Source: Isoetes taiwanensis
Lineage: Eukaryota > Streptophyta > Lycopodiopsida > Isoetales > Isoetaceae
NCBI GenBank assembly: GCA_021234155.1
Contig: JAJEKV010000041.1
Span: 1,800,447 to 1,864,446 of the forward strand
Length of the DNA: 64,000 bases
Direction: 5' to 3'
Shown one piece after another: positions 23,286 to 35,976 of this stretch. The notes below the pieces were generated by a model, which ran no database searches, was not told the origin of the DNA, and was given only the letters and a program-made list of their open reading frames with translations. The stretch's first letter is position 1, and the number at the start of each line of letters is the position of its first letter. The position numbers and the translations under genes were made by a program.

Positions 23286-23885
23286 TACTGGAACCAACAG
23301 ATTCGATCAATGTTGTAGCCCACCAAAATACCCAACAGATACAACCAGTGCGAACGCAAGACCAATGCCTTATATCCTGGAAGCATTGGTAGCATCAACA
23401 CAGTTATATGGGAAAGAATCATGAGGACCAGGGATGACAAAGACAGGTTGGAAAAACAAGAGAATCTACTAAGGCTACTGCACTGCCAAGAATTCAGGGT
23501 AAACATAATACTCCACTAGGAAGATCATGCAGATAATCTCTGCCAATGTTGCCAACTGGGAGTTATTGAAGATGAATACCACACTCTTCAGAATTGCCCA
23601 GCCTTTGGGCCTATCAGAGCATGTTATGGGGGGTTGATTCCACATAATCAATTGCTGCATATAATGCTAGAGGTGGCTTCAGTGAGTGTCCTAGCATCAT
23701 GCCTCGAGGAAGTAATGGACATACGAGCTCAATTAAGTTCTCGGTCATTACATAAAATGTACAATTTATCAACGAGTTTATTAATGCTAAGATTTTTTCC
23801 CTCAATAACCCTTTGTGGCGAGAGTTTTTTAACTCTTTGGTCTTTGTGGACGAAAAAATTCAATTCAGTTCAGTTCTCTTGTATA
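23286..23885 (+). mobile_element. LINE 3' fragment (ORF2 C-terminus plus 3' UTR)
   Basis: The plus strand encodes EDEYHTLQNCPAFGPI near 23565-23610, matching the H-x4-C part of the terminal zinc knuckle of LINE ORF2. It continues into LLHIMLEVASVSVL, the same segment seen at 9.1 kb. The 3' module with TTTTTTCCCTCAATAACCC, GAGTTTTTTAACTC and a (TTCAG)-like tail lies at 23791-23885. The 3' UTR is internally shortened compared with the other copies. Confidence 0.6.
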
Positions 23886-24477
23886 TTTTAAAATATGGCA
23901 GTTGGATCACCATTTTTCGTTGAGGTTTAGCCTTATAATGCCAAGTGGCATCCTCTCCATTCTGAAATGGAAGTTGGGTTCTACACACCGTATATAGACC
24001 TCAATTTTTACATCCATATCAGATTCTCCTATTTGCCCCTTCCTCTATTTTTTCCTATTTCTACCATATTCTCTTTGTCTTCTTCATCTCTAGTCATTCC
24101 TGTAACTTTGGCAGCTTGAATAGACCCACACTCTTACACATAGGATCAAACACTATAGTGGACTTAGTTATCAACCTCACCAGAGGATCTGCAGAACATA
24201 CAAGAGTTACAATGATAAACTTAAAGCACAAATAGAGCATAATGAATGTAAATGATATTAAATACGAGAAGAAAATGGCATAGAACATAAAGATAAGACA
24301 CACTTCTAATGTTGTATATCTTACACTAGTCAAGTTTGATAATTAAGCCTCGATGCAACAAGTGCTATGATCATGAGGATTTGGCAGGTTATGACTTATG
24401 AGGATCCGACAGGCTTTGGAGATCCTGCAACAAATGCTGAAGCATAACATATTTACCCCAACTAAAGCATCACACAC
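23886..24477. other. no recognisable gene
   Basis: AT-rich DNA between a LINE tail and a TRIM cluster. Nothing identified beyond short repeats of GAGGATC/GGAGATC around 24370-24430. Confidence 0.5.
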
Positions 24478-25602
24478 TATAATGTTCCTAACTGACATGT
24501 CCTTAACCAACTAAGCATTTATGCTGGTGTCTCGGGAACACCCCACAGGCACATTCAAGGATCGAATATTCGAGCAGTCTCCCATGGGACAGTTACAATC
24601 TCTTCCACTAGAACTATGCTCATCCTCAAGCATCCATCTAAAACTATGATCTAACCATGTATACCAGTGCCATTGTGATTACTAAGGTTACCAAGACTCT
24701 GCAAATGACTCGTGTATAGGCACCCAACAAACTCGAGACCTGTTGAGATACCAAATGTAATGTTCCTAACCAACAATAATATATATTTTGTATTAGGCAT
24801 ACTACCCCAAAATACAAAATGCATAATACTGCCAAGCTACCAGGACTGTCACATTCTTCCCTTCTAGAATTTAACCCATATCCTCATGGGTCTATTATAG
24901 ATCCGGTAAAGCATTCCTCCAGTTAATTAGACTGTTGTAATCGATATGAATTGCATCTTATTCATTATAATATATACCTCAAGCTTTGATCATAGTTTGC
25001 ACTGCAGAGACAAAATCACGTGCTAACAATCAATGAGAAGAAACCAAACTCTTATGAATCTGACTCGATAAAAGCAATTAAGACCTCTTTTGCGGATGAT
25101 GAAACAATCTTTTCTCAATCTCATACATTAGACGTCAATGCTATCCCAATATGATGTGAACTCACAAACCACAGAACCACATCTGGCCTATATAAACAAA
25201 CTTGATGCGAGAAAACCCATACCTCAACATCATTAATAGTTGCTTTCATTGCTTACATGGAGACTTCTCCCTTGACAAACTGCCATGATAATCACAACTG
25301 CTCCTCCTCTTGAAGTAATTCCGAAGAAGGGATCATTAACATCATCTTAATTTTCATCCTAATCTACCGTGTTACACTCAAGGATCCAAACTTGCAATCC
25401 ATAATTCATAATGTCAACACCAAACGATCCGACATGCTCTGATACTAGTTGAAACATACCTAACCCACATGTCCTTAACCAAATAGGCAAAACCATCTAA
25501 GATGTTTATGAGTAGTTGCTTCTACTATTTATGCCGGTGTCTCGAAAATGCCCCACAGGCACATTCATGGATACTCGAGCAGTCTCCCATGGCCCCATTA
25601 CA
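24478..25602 (-). mobile_element. tandem/recombined TRIM fossil with three LTRs
   Basis: Three LTRs of the 22.0-kb TRIM family lie in the same orientation: about 24478-24597, 24756-24853 and 25450-25602. Primer-binding-site-like sequence (minus strand TnGTATC...) sits just left of the second and third LTRs. The internal part between LTRs 1 and 2 is about 160 bp and matches the complete TRIM. The part between LTRs 2 and 3 is about 600 bp and does not, suggesting a longer, different relative or an inserted piece. LTRs share GTTCCTAAC, ATTTATGCCGGTGTCTCG and CAGTCTCCCATGG. Old and degraded. Confidence 0.6.
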
Positions 25603-26027
25603 AAACGCGTCTACCCTAAGTCCAGTCTATAAGAAATTTGGCGATCTTCAAAGCAACGTGGGCCTTCTTCGAAGATATTTCTCCTATATTTTTGCACGTA
25701 AGTTTTGCCCAATGGCTCCCATCAAAAGAAAAAAGAAAGAAAGAGAGAGCTAGATTTTTAAGCTTTCGGCTATGGCGATTCTAGAGGTGGAGCTCACCTC
25801 TAGACCAACTTTTTCTTTTCCTGAGGGCAATTCGCTTGCGCCATAGTCGAGCTCCAAAAAATAAATGTTGACCAAAATGGTTCCCAAGTTGGGGAATGAA
25901 ACAGGGTTGAAGCGTCCCGCTCCCGGCTAACGCCGGTCGCGGGGCAACCTTTCCAGATTGGAAGGGTCCCGCTCCCAAAGGGGTCGATCCCTTGGTAGAT
26001 TCGCCAACACATAATATCTTAGCTAAA
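25603..26027. other. no recognisable gene
   Basis: Intergenic DNA. At 25915-25990 there are two partial repeats of GTCCCGCTCCC, and at 25775-25800 a short AGAGGTGGAGCTCACCTCT palindrome. Confidence 0.5.
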
Positions 26028-26057
26028 CTAGTAAACGTGTGCCCGGCGTTGCCGGGC
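26028..26057 (-). mobile_element. Helitron 3' terminus
   Basis: Read on the minus strand, a perfect hairpin GCCCGGC-AAC-GCCGGGC (26057-26041) is followed after 9 bases by CTAG (26031-26028) and then T. This is the canonical Helitron 3' end: subterminal GC hairpin, CTRR terminus and insertion before T. The element therefore extends toward higher coordinates. Its 5' TC end was not identified with confidence; AT-rich sequence near 26660-26690 is one weak candidate. No Rep/helicase gene is next to it, so it is non-autonomous or truncated. It is separate from the Rep fragment at 50 kb. Confidence 0.65.
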
Positions 26058-29000
26058 TAATATCCTGACGTGTGTTTTTACTCGATCGATGTACAACTTC
26101 AACAACATTGCATGTTGATATTGGCAAGAATAAATATTATTTGCTTTTGTATGGATTTCAGTAGAGAAAATAATGCTTTATAAAGAAAGTGTTGGGGGCT
26201 AAATCTACCTCTAAAGACGAAAATTTGGAAAACCGAATCCAAAACTTATGCTCAAAATATCACTCTTAGAAGGAGTTAAAATACAATTAATAAAAAATAG
26301 GTACGTAAATGCAAACACGAAATTTTCCTAGTTCATTGGCAGACTTTAGTTCATGACAAAACTCTAAATAAAGGCATTTTGTCTAATAAACATGTTTTTA
26401 TGTTGATCAATTGAAGAACACGTCAATTAGTATTTTGACCAAATTCAGATATGAGATGTGGATATTTGGACAGTGTCTCATGTCCACCAATGTGATAGAT
26501 TCTTACGAGTGTATACCATGTCATGGCAGCCCACTTGTGGTGCCAAAACAAACATATAGCCTGGCATCCGTGGTGTATTATGGCTGTCATATATGACAGA
26601 TAAAATATGCAATGGTAAACGTGTTATCTTTTACCTCAATATTTTTTCATTTCATATAGGAGTTCTATCTATATAAGCAATAGAATATAACAAAGGGAAA
26701 TTGTGTCAAATAACAGGAATCGTCATCAATCTGATTGCCATAATACAAATCATTGATCTTATGAAAACTATTATATAAGCCATTTGCATTCCATTCTTCA
26801 GTCTTGGTTGTGGTGACATGCGATCAAGTGTTAAGCCTATCAAAACACCAATATAGCAATATCACATGCTTTCTTATAGCTTATTATATTCTCTTCAGTA
26901 GCTTTGGTTTGTCTTAGTTCATTTCCTGTAAAATATCCAATCCTCATAAGCCTATATAGTATGACCATGCATGCCTATATAAAAGCATGAATAAATAACA
27001 TTTGAAAAATCTAATCTTTTCTATAACTGATGGATACATGATTGGGATCTATATCATATACTCAATTACCTCCTGATGCAGGCTTTCAACAAAGCCTCGC
27101 AGCCCCAACTCTAGAGCAAAATATCAATGATGACCAACCTGCAGGCTAGCATAATGTTATAACATTGAAGCATTAATTCATTTAGTTAGTTAAGAGAAAA
27201 AATGCATGTATCAAGCTTTATTGACAAAGATAAATTAATAGGTTCAATACTGTATTTTAATACTCTCGCATCTTCTGATGTTCTGTCAGATACAGTATGA
27301 AGACAGTGACACATCAGCTACAACAGCAGCAGATCTAGTGCGTCATTGCAAAAACTACCACTAATATGTGAAATACATTTAGCCTTGATTTAACTTATTC
27401 TTGTGTAAAGAGCTAGGCATTCCAGTAGAGGTTGTACAAAAGCGCGGCATAACTATAGCAGAGGAGTGAAAACCTTTGGTGTTCTTTGAGCCGTTTTAAC
27501 CCTTTCTAAGCTACAGCATTCAAAACCTGCGTGCTTTTTGGAATGTGGAGTAAGTATCATGGACAATATCATGCTCCAGTTTGCTCTCAAGTAGGGGTCC
27601 AGTAAGCCTCTGCATATAGCTGTAAGAAGGATGCAAGAGCTTGGAGAGAGTTGAATTACTTCGTAAGATACATGGTTCAGAGCTATATCATGCATATATT
27701 CCATGTATGCAATAACCCTTGTGCTGCAAGATACGCGTACCAGAACGATGAACAAAGGTAGTGATCTGGGTTCTTACATTTGCTCTTATATAGACAACCC
27801 ATTTGCATCGAATGCTTCAAAAGCATCTACAAAATGTCTCTCATGCATAGTTCCAGCCATCAAACTCAAGCCTGCATACTCAGACCTAAATTAATACCTC
27901 ATGATCGAGTTGAAAAGTTAAGATGGAACCAAAGTTATATATGATTAGGAAGGAAGAACAAAATAGATGTCAAGTTTCATAGCTCACTTTTATTGAACTA
28001 AAACAGAAGAAATACCAAATCTAGCAACATATTCACAATGCAATTTAAAATACAAAGAAAAAAATCAAGGTTGGAAAGTTTTCGATGACTCTAAAACTCC
28101 AGGCACACTAAGCTGACAACTAAGATCAAGTCAGCTGACAACTAAGATCAAGTCAGTAATCATTCTCTCAGACCTGTTAATAATGCTGCATCAAGAAATG
28201 AGATTGTTAAAAGATCACCTGCATTGGTCTCCAAGTTGTTTTAAAGAGAAGGGTATCGGCTTCATTTGTTGGCTTGGCATATAACGACCAAGGTGATCCA
28301 ACAATGGCATACTAATCCTGGCCATAAGGGTCATAGTTATAGGCCATAATTAAGGAGCATTCTTACCTGAAGCAAAACTTCTAGCTTGATATTGTTGGAA
28401 AGCAAACACACTATTTAGAGTTTGAACATTTTCTTCTCACCTTGATTTTTGTGAATCCAATTTGCTTGCTGTTTCTGTTGTAGTTGCTACTTTTTGAAGA
28501 AGATTTGCACAACTCTAAGCCCTTAAGTCCTGCAAGTTTCTGACTTTATTCTTCATCTCCTTTATAAAAAGCAATGTTAGCAATGGTGCAATGCAACAAA
28601 ATATGGAGCAGAAAGAGAAGATTTACTTTCGTTGCTGCCGGTGCTGCTTTATGAAGAAGATTTCTTTCTCAACACCAAGCTCCTACGTCCTACAGAAGCA
28701 GAGGAGCAGAATGTGTGTCCCTTGGTCCGGCTCAAGCTAAACCTGGAATGCAAGTGTCTTAGATCTTTTCCCTATAATACAGGATGAAATTCAACCAAAA
28801 ATCAATGTACCTTCTGATTTTGCATACTCTATACGCCCTTGCAGTTCCAGCCTCCAAGTAGAAGTTCCAGCTCCAAGCTGCAAGTAAAAGCTCCGACCCC
28901 TATAATTCAAGCACCACCAATTTACCCTAATGATGGAAAGCGGAAGAGATCCGTCGTCATATCCATAGCGGTGGCCTTCGTATGCTCTAGGTTCAGCCAT

Positions 29001-31150
29001 GGCCATTCTGAAGCTCCACTGCAATAAACCTTAAACGATAAATGCCATGCTGCGGGGAATGACTGCTTACAGAAATTTAGAACTTACAAAGATTTCAGTG
29101 CATACATGTGGTTGCAGAAATTATTTTACCTAAACTTTAGCTCATTGAAGCTCCAGAGGTTGCTATGTGGGCTAATGCTCCAGAGAAACTCCAGACATTG
29201 AGCCATTGCTACCTCTAATGCTAAACCCTTGCAAGACAAAGCAATAGGGAATAAATGAGCACCTTGATATAAACGCTTGTGTCAGTGTAGTGCATTGCAA
29301 TAAGCATTTTGTTGTGTCAATGTAGTGCATTGCAAAACTTGCAATACCATGCAAAAAAAGAATCTATACATAAGCCAAACCTTGCATGTTTATTTACATG
29401 AGTTCCAGCCAATACAAAATCTACATAAACAGGCCCAAGTGTTCAATGCAACACAGAGATACAATAAGGATCTACATGTATGAACCGTGCATTATTCTAG
29501 TGCTTCACAACAAATGCCTTACCTCTTTCCTTCATGCTATGGCATATACCTTGGCGTTATTAATAACAGGGATTGTCTAAACAACAAAATCCCAAAAAGG
29601 ATGGCCTTCTTTAACTGGAGTCAAAGCAAGAGAGGGAGCTATAGCTGGTGGCCCCCCCTTAGATTTCTTGCATTCTGTGAACTTCTTTCTTTATGTCTGA
29701 GCAGTTGGTAGCCAGCTTATAACTTCTAAGCAATCGGGAAAGCCAAGAATAAGCAGACATAAAAGTGGTATTAGAGTTGCAACCATGGTATAAAAAAACA
29801 TAATCAATGAATTTATGACATGGAACTCTGCTGCGTTGCTTTCTAAGAGTCCAATCATAAGCTGATAGTTTGCTCTCATACAGATCTATCTTCACTTCCA
29901 GCCATGGCTCACGATGGATAATTCCTTCTGTAAGAATCCACTGATGTGGAGCAGGCAGTGGCGATCCATTTGCACACCAAGAACTTCAGATTTCGAGATT
30001 TCATTGCCGTTATCCACCTAGTTATTTGGGGAGCAGATCATTGCAAATATTTGCACATTCATGAGAGTGCTCTCAGCCTGCACTTATTTAGCCCTTTAAA
30101 ATGAGAGATGTCAAACAAAATCAGGATGATGTAACAATGAAGCAACAATCAGCTGCCTTTGAAGCAAAAAAGCAAGCACCAAGTGTTCAATTAAGAAAAA
30201 AAAATCAGAATCATCCTTTCCCAAAAGATATTACCTTGTAAATAGCATAACTGAAATCAAAGGAGGTGATGCAAACTTTGCCCTGTAGTAAAAAAATCGT
30301 GCTTAGATTAACAAAGCCCTTTCAAACAAATCCAAAAAGTTGCAAAGCCTTGAACAAAGAAATTAATTTAGAGATGTATTACCTGCAAAATGGCTCGATG
30401 CTCCCTGAATCCGGCAGCAAGAATGTCGGCTACAACAACAATTGCCTCCAATTGAAGGAAACGTCTAAAGAAAAATGGAGCAAACCGAAATACTTTGCAC
30501 ATGCCACTAACTCAAATCAGAGCAAACCGAAATACTCTTGCACATGCAGCTCACGGAATGCCCCTTCTTGTTGTCTAAAATGGATGAATGTGTTAAAGAT
30601 GAATGCAAGCTGCGCATTCTTGTTCTCCGCTCCTGAAAAAAATGAGATGTTTAAGCAAATAGAAAAATAAAATCGTTACCTACAACAAAATGTGGAATTT
30701 GCTCAATCCTTCTACCTAAATCCCACCAGTCTAAGAAAATCTAGCTGCTGGAATCCACCTGCTTGCTGTCCTTCTCATTTTGATTTTGCTTTTGCTTTCA
30801 GTTGATGCTTCCTTGCACTGGCTGCAAATCCTAAACCGAGCATCAAATCCCAGAAGATGCACAACCTTTTCAGCTGCAAAAAACTGAAAGAGGTGAGTAA
30901 AATCGAAGCTTCAAACCCACCGATGGAGCCAGAGAAATAACCAAAGAAATGCCGCTTAGCCCTTGCCCTCTGGCCCAGAAAAAAACGCTTGCACAGAGTT
31001 GTTGCCTCTGCCGAAAAGGAAATACGACCATCGGAAAAATGGAACACGAGGAAAAACGCCGAAAAAAGCGTAACATCTGCCGGAAAAAGCGTAAGCGCCA
31101 GCGTTAGCACTACCGGAAAGCCACATTTTAAATAAGTAGATTTAAATGCT
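26058..31150. other. 5-kb stretch with no recognisable gene
   Basis: AT-rich sequence with only short open frames on both strands and no protein I recognise. Small direct repeats occur: a 22-bp perfect tandem at 28111-28154, a TGTAGTGCATTGCAA pair near 29287 and 29320, and an AGCAAACCGAAATACT pair near 30480 and 30520. The GC content rises at 30900-31100. It may hold a spliced non-coding transcript or the body of the Helitron ending at 26.03 kb. Neither can be shown from sequence alone. Confidence 0.4.
28111..28154. repeat. 22-bp perfect tandem duplication
   Basis: AGCTGACAACTAAGATCAAG is the start of the unit at 28111, repeated immediately at 28133. Confidence 0.8.
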
Positions 31151-31159
31151 ACCATGTAG

Positions 31160-32080
31160 GGCTCATGATACTTTTACCCTTGATTAGGGTGGATCCGGAG
31201 ATAAATTTATCGGCCCGGGGATCCACGGGTTCCCGACGGTCCGCTCGAGACCCCGCTTCGAGGTACGGCAGACGCCACGTCGGCCCTAGACCATCCGGCC
31301 GTCCAAACCCCCGTGCGGCAATCGCGGCCGTCCCAAGGCTTCATAGATCCCCTCGGGCCCCGATCATCCACGCGATCCTCCCGGATCCCCACTGCCGCTG
31401 GCATTCGTTAATCTACGGACGATATCCGCCGAGGTGATCCCCTCCTCCGGGATCCCGGCACCGGACGGATCCCTCCTCCGGGGATCACCCGCCAGTGGTT
31501 TAACGGCGGACGATATCCGCCGAGGTGATCCCGGCACCCGGACGCCCTCGGGACCCGGTCGTGGCAGCATCCATGGACGATATCCGCCGAGGTGATCCCG
31601 GCACCGGACGCGGATCCCCTCCCGGGATCACCCGCTGGCTGATAACGGCGGACCCTATCCGCCGAGGTCACCCTGGCCGTGGGCCGATAACGGCGGACCC
31701 TATCCGGCCGAGGTGATCCCTCCTCCGGGATCATCCCCCGCGGTCGATAAACCGGGACGCTTATCCGGCCGAGGTAATCCCCTCCTCCGGGATCCCCGGG
31801 CACCCCGGACGGATCCCCTCCTCCGGGATCACCCGGCCGTGGCTGATAACGGCGGACGCTATCCGCCAAGGTGATCCCCTCCTCCGGGATCCCCGGGCAC
31901 CCCGGACGCGGATCCCCTCCTCCGGGATCACCCCTAATGGGTCGATAACGGGCGACGCTATCCGCCGTGGTGATCCCTCCTCCGATCCTCCCCCGGGTCG
32001 ATAACGGCGACGCTGATCCCCTCCTCGGGGATCCCCATTGTCATTTGCCCCGTGGATTCCGGGAGGCCGTAATATGAGAA
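31160..32080 (+). repeat. left long TIR of the MULE, with GC-rich array
   Basis: The outer 270 bp is unique TIR sequence. From about 31420 a higher-order unit of roughly 90-100 bp repeats, each with GGCTGATAACGGCGGAC, TATCCGCC and one or two copies of GATCCCCTCCTCCGGGATC. The last is a short imperfect palindrome with GATCCC/GGGATC arms. Very CpG-rich compared with the flanks. A likely transposase-binding or heterochromatin-forming region (inference). Confidence 0.8.
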
Positions 32081-32515
32081 TGTTTGGACGGTAGAGATAG
32101 CGGCGTGGACTAATCAGTGGTCTAAGTTTGAATTTCGCCGCCCCATGCGGACAAACCAATACAATGAGAACACGCGGACATTCTCCCGAGACCACCCTCC
32201 CGGGATCACCATCCGAGTGTGGTTCATCCCCGGCGCGGTGGATGATGTCGGTAGCGAGGCATGGAGGAGGAGCTTAATGCGGCCGTGGTCGCAAGCAGCC
32301 TATGGACGAAGTTAGAGCGTAAGAGAGAAGAGGTAAGTTCAAGGGCTTTAAAGAAGCCGCCTTGATTTTGTGTTTAATGTTTTATTTCCACCTTAGGGTG
32401 AGATACGTGACCAAAACAAGCTGCATTGTCATTTTTGCTTGTTCTTATTTCCAGTTTAGGGTCGAGATACAGCTCAAACACCTCCAAATGGCCTGTTTGA
32501 TCATGGCAACTTACA

Positions 32516-34810
32516 TTGGTATCCCAAGAGCATTTTGTACCCGATATTCAAGGGGTGGCCAGATGCTTGTTTGGACTTGCTACATCCATACTGCACCGGG
32601 TCCAAGATTTCGCTCTTGGGGAGCAGAGGAATTGTGAAGCACCCCGCCAATTTCTATCTAAGAAGTTCAAGGTGCCCGAGAGAGTGTTAAAAAAGACCCT
32701 ACAAGGATTCCTATGTGACGTTGAAGAGGTATTGGTTTGATACATGTGTTTTTGTTTTAAATCATGAGTCCAAGATTATGTGTTTGCTCAGCCTATGTGT
32801 TTGATTATAAATCTTGCTTTTTAAGTCATTTGAGGTGCTTGTCATTAAGATTACACCTAGTAGATTAATACTAACTTGTAATGCACAATACAGAGATATT
32901 GGTGTTCATATGGACCTCGTGACAAGACAAAGAAACACTCATGTGGTTGAGGAAAGACCACGCCCACCGCACACGAGGGAAAAGGGTTGAGAGGGGGAGA
33001 GGGCATAATGAGGGGCTGCCAGTGCCATTTCACAATCAGGCAACTCTATTTCCTTCCAGAATTTTCACATATCACTTATTATGGGTTTGATCACAAGAAT
33101 ATCCAAGGTTTGCCCTGCCATGGTAGGTTTGTTGACCCATCCTTTGGAGTTAGGTTCAAGCTAGCACCTCGGATCTCACAAGAATTGAGGGAATGGGTAA
33201 GACGTAAGCTTGTCCAATGGCACACGCCACGAGTGTCATGAACATGCATGAAGAGAGGTGGAGGTTGAGACTTGAAGTGAATGGACAGGAAAGCATGTGT
33301 AGGGATGATGTGTTGAAAATTGGGACGGTACAATATTGAAAAGGGAGTTGTTCGTAACACATGGAAGCTACATGAAGATCTTCCCACTAGCATTGACATG
33401 TGGGTTCAACAACATCAAGATTCGGTGTTCATGTATGAGCAAGGAGACTTGTTTCAATTAGGAGTTATGACTCCAATCCAAAGGGAGTCCATGTTGAAAT
33501 TTGGCAAGAACAAAGCCATTTGCATGGACTCTACATTCAAAACAAACGACAAGAGGTGCGGTTCTTCCTCAACTTTTATTGTGTGTTGATTTGATTATTG
33601 TGTATGGTTTAATGCTTGTTCTATCTTTTCACACTTCTCGCCTTTGATGAGTATTCCAATGGTTTACCATTGGCTTACGTTATTACCAATTCTCAAAAGA
33701 GTGGAGCTATAACAAAGTGGATGCAAGCACTAAAGGAGTCCTTATGCCGAGATGGTCCTGATTGGCAACCTTCTTGCATCATTACGATGATGCCCATGCC
33801 GAGATAAAGGCCGTGAAAAAGTAACTTGTCAAACTCTAATCCTTGGAAGCAAATCATAAGTGTACTAACATTGTTTAATTTCATAGGTTTTTCCTAGTGT
33901 GCCCGCAAATTTGCATATGGCACGTGAGGAGGGCTTGGATCAAGTGGTTGCGTAAGAACATCAAGAACAAGGTGGCACGTGAACGACTGCTCAAGGAACT
34001 TGGTTACATTATGTACATGACAGAAGGTCCTCTAGGGGACAATGTGTACGGTGAAGAGTATAGGGAGGCAGTAAGGAGGGAGGCAACTAGAAAATTGGAG
34101 GACTTATTGAGGAAGTATCCTCAATACCCCAAGTTGGCGGCTTACATGAGTAAGGAGTGGACCAAAAACAATTGCCAATGGGTATTGGCTACAAGGATGT
34201 ACCCTCACTCCAACCAAGAGACTAATGCAGCCATAGAGGCATGGCATTGTGCCTTGAAAAGGGCTCGGCATTTCAAAACGAGCACTCCGAGGACGGAGGA
34301 TTGACTGGCTCCTCTACATTCTAACCAACAACGTGGAGACACACATGGCATACATCAGGTATAACTTCTAATCATCATTTGTAACCTATTTTGATTTTGC
34401 AAGAATATAATTCTCTTGTCATCTAGGTCCATGAAGGAAGCAGGGTTTGTGGTGAACACCTCCCGTGAAGAGATAATACAATGTGCCATATTGGGTGCAA
34501 GGAAGATTGCCGATGAACAGGTCACATTCACTAACTTCAAGAAGGTGAGGCGTATGCAAAGTGAACGACTCTAGGGCAAGGACCATACTTTGTGAACGGG
34601 CACACAAGAACTGGGCATGCCGTGGATCGCCCCGGGAGCCAAGGGCAACTTATGTAAGCACCAAGTTAAGGTCATGCAAATGTTGGGCAACCACAGGGAT
34701 CAAGATCTTTTACAGGTGTGCTTGGATCTCAATATGGGTCAATTTGTGGGGCATGGACTACTTGAGGCCATGTGAGGATCATGGGGCCCCTCATGGGAGG
34801 AAACCACATA
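32516..34810 (+). pseudogene. MULE transposase (decayed)
   Basis: The plus-strand pieces in order are an N-terminal region (ELREWVRRKLVQWH, 33170-33240) and GRYNIEKGVVRNTWKLHEDLP with QDSVFMYEQGD (33320-33450). Next is the first catalytic Asp in KAICMDSTFKTND (33510-33550), then LFTLLAFDEYSNGLPLAYVI (33630-33690). An Asp-rich DDAHAEIK segment near 33787-33810 is the likely second Asp. ICIWHVRRAWIKWLRK (33905-33955) is followed by NQETNAAIEAWH (34215-34250), carrying the likely catalytic Glu. A SWIM-type segment GNLCKHQVKVMQMLG is near 34648-34690. Likely introns lie at about 33555-33630 and 33822-33886, and at least three further frame changes or stops interrupt the reading. Not functional as it stands. 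Confidence 0.75.
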
Positions 34811-35439
34811 CCTAAGATGTGGTTGAGATTGTAAGCTTGGACGAAGTCTCCCTCTCAAAAGGAGGCAAGGATTAACCCGATAAGACAAGGTGATCTTTAC
34901 AAGAAGTCATTGCTAGAGTGATGTCAAGGGCGTAAAAAGATCCGTGCATGCTAACCGCAATCGATTCACTCATGAGACAACTCAACACCGGCTTGAAAGA
35001 ATGGATGATGTTGGCCACAGTGCTCTAAATGTAACCATAACATGTATCCCCACTAATGCAAAGGGAAGAGGAGTGTGGTAATAGTTTGGTAAGGTTTGAA
35101 GCCTCTAATAGAAATTGGGAAGAGGAAAGACAAGGAAACCAAGAAGAGTTGGAAGCAAGTTGAGATGGAGGGCCTGTTGTGAGAATGGCATCGTGAGTTT
35201 GTTGTTGTTTAATGCTCATTGACACCTCATGAGCTTCATTGTCTTGTTAATTGTTCAGGTCAAGTTTAGAGTTTTATAAACAGTAGGTATAAATAAATCA
35301 ATATTCACCTATGGACTTATAAATATTGTCAATGTTATCAATGTTTATTAGGAGTTAAATGTTAGGATAATTTAGAACCTTGAGTTAAATGTTTAATGTT
35401 TAGAGTTTAGACAATAGGATAAAAAACTAATAAAAAAAG

Positions 35440-35760
35440 CGTACGTGGGATCCCTCCTCCGGGATCCCGTCCGCTGCCAGAATGTGATCCCCTCCTCCAG
35501 GGATCCCTGTGCGCCCACCTGGTGATCCGTTCTCCAGGGATCCCGCGTCGGCCAAGGTGATGATCCCGCCCTAGGGATCCCCTGCGTGCGCCAACCTGGT
35601 GATCCCGTTCTCCGGGATCCCGCGTCCGCCTGCGTGATGATCCCGTCCTCCGGGATCACAAACTGGTTATAACGGGATCCCCTCCTCCGGGATCACACAC
35701 TGGTTATAACAGATCCCCTCCTGGGATCCGCGGCTTGCGGGTGATCCCGCCCTCCGTGAT
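35440..35760. repeat. internal GATCCC/GGGATC palindrome array 1
   Basis: About ten copies of GATCCC-(C/T)TCC-TCC-GGGATC and variants, spaced roughly 25-45 bases apart, with GGTTATAACGGGATCC near the end. Same motif as in the TIRs but with different spacers, so it is an internal array and not simply a TIR copy. Confidence 0.75.
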
Positions 35761-35976
35761 CACGGGGATTGAATATGTTAGTATATTATTTATCATATCC
35801 CTTAACCATTGACATATGTCTTGGAATAACCATTGAAATATCCCTTAACCATTACTTTTAATAAGCTTTGAAACATTGAACTTAATACAATGGCTTAAAA
35901 CTGACATTCCAATTCGGAATCACTCAATCTACCTCCCGTGACTTTTGCCATGGCTTACGCCTGGGCGCCCTCCTCG

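Noticed and set aside
28100-31150. CRISPR-like or phased repeat arrays
   Set aside because: Only isolated two-copy repeats occur; no regular spacing, and the genome is eukaryotic.
30775-31155. Minus-strand frame of 126 residues starting at an ATG beside the MULE
   Set aside because: The start codon lies in the target-site duplication, the protein is not recognised and no splice or domain evidence supports it.
31207-32195. GC-rich open frames in the MULE ends with collagen-like Gly-Asp-Pro repeats
   Set aside because: They come from the tandem GATCCC arrays and occur in several frames at once, so they are repeat artefacts.
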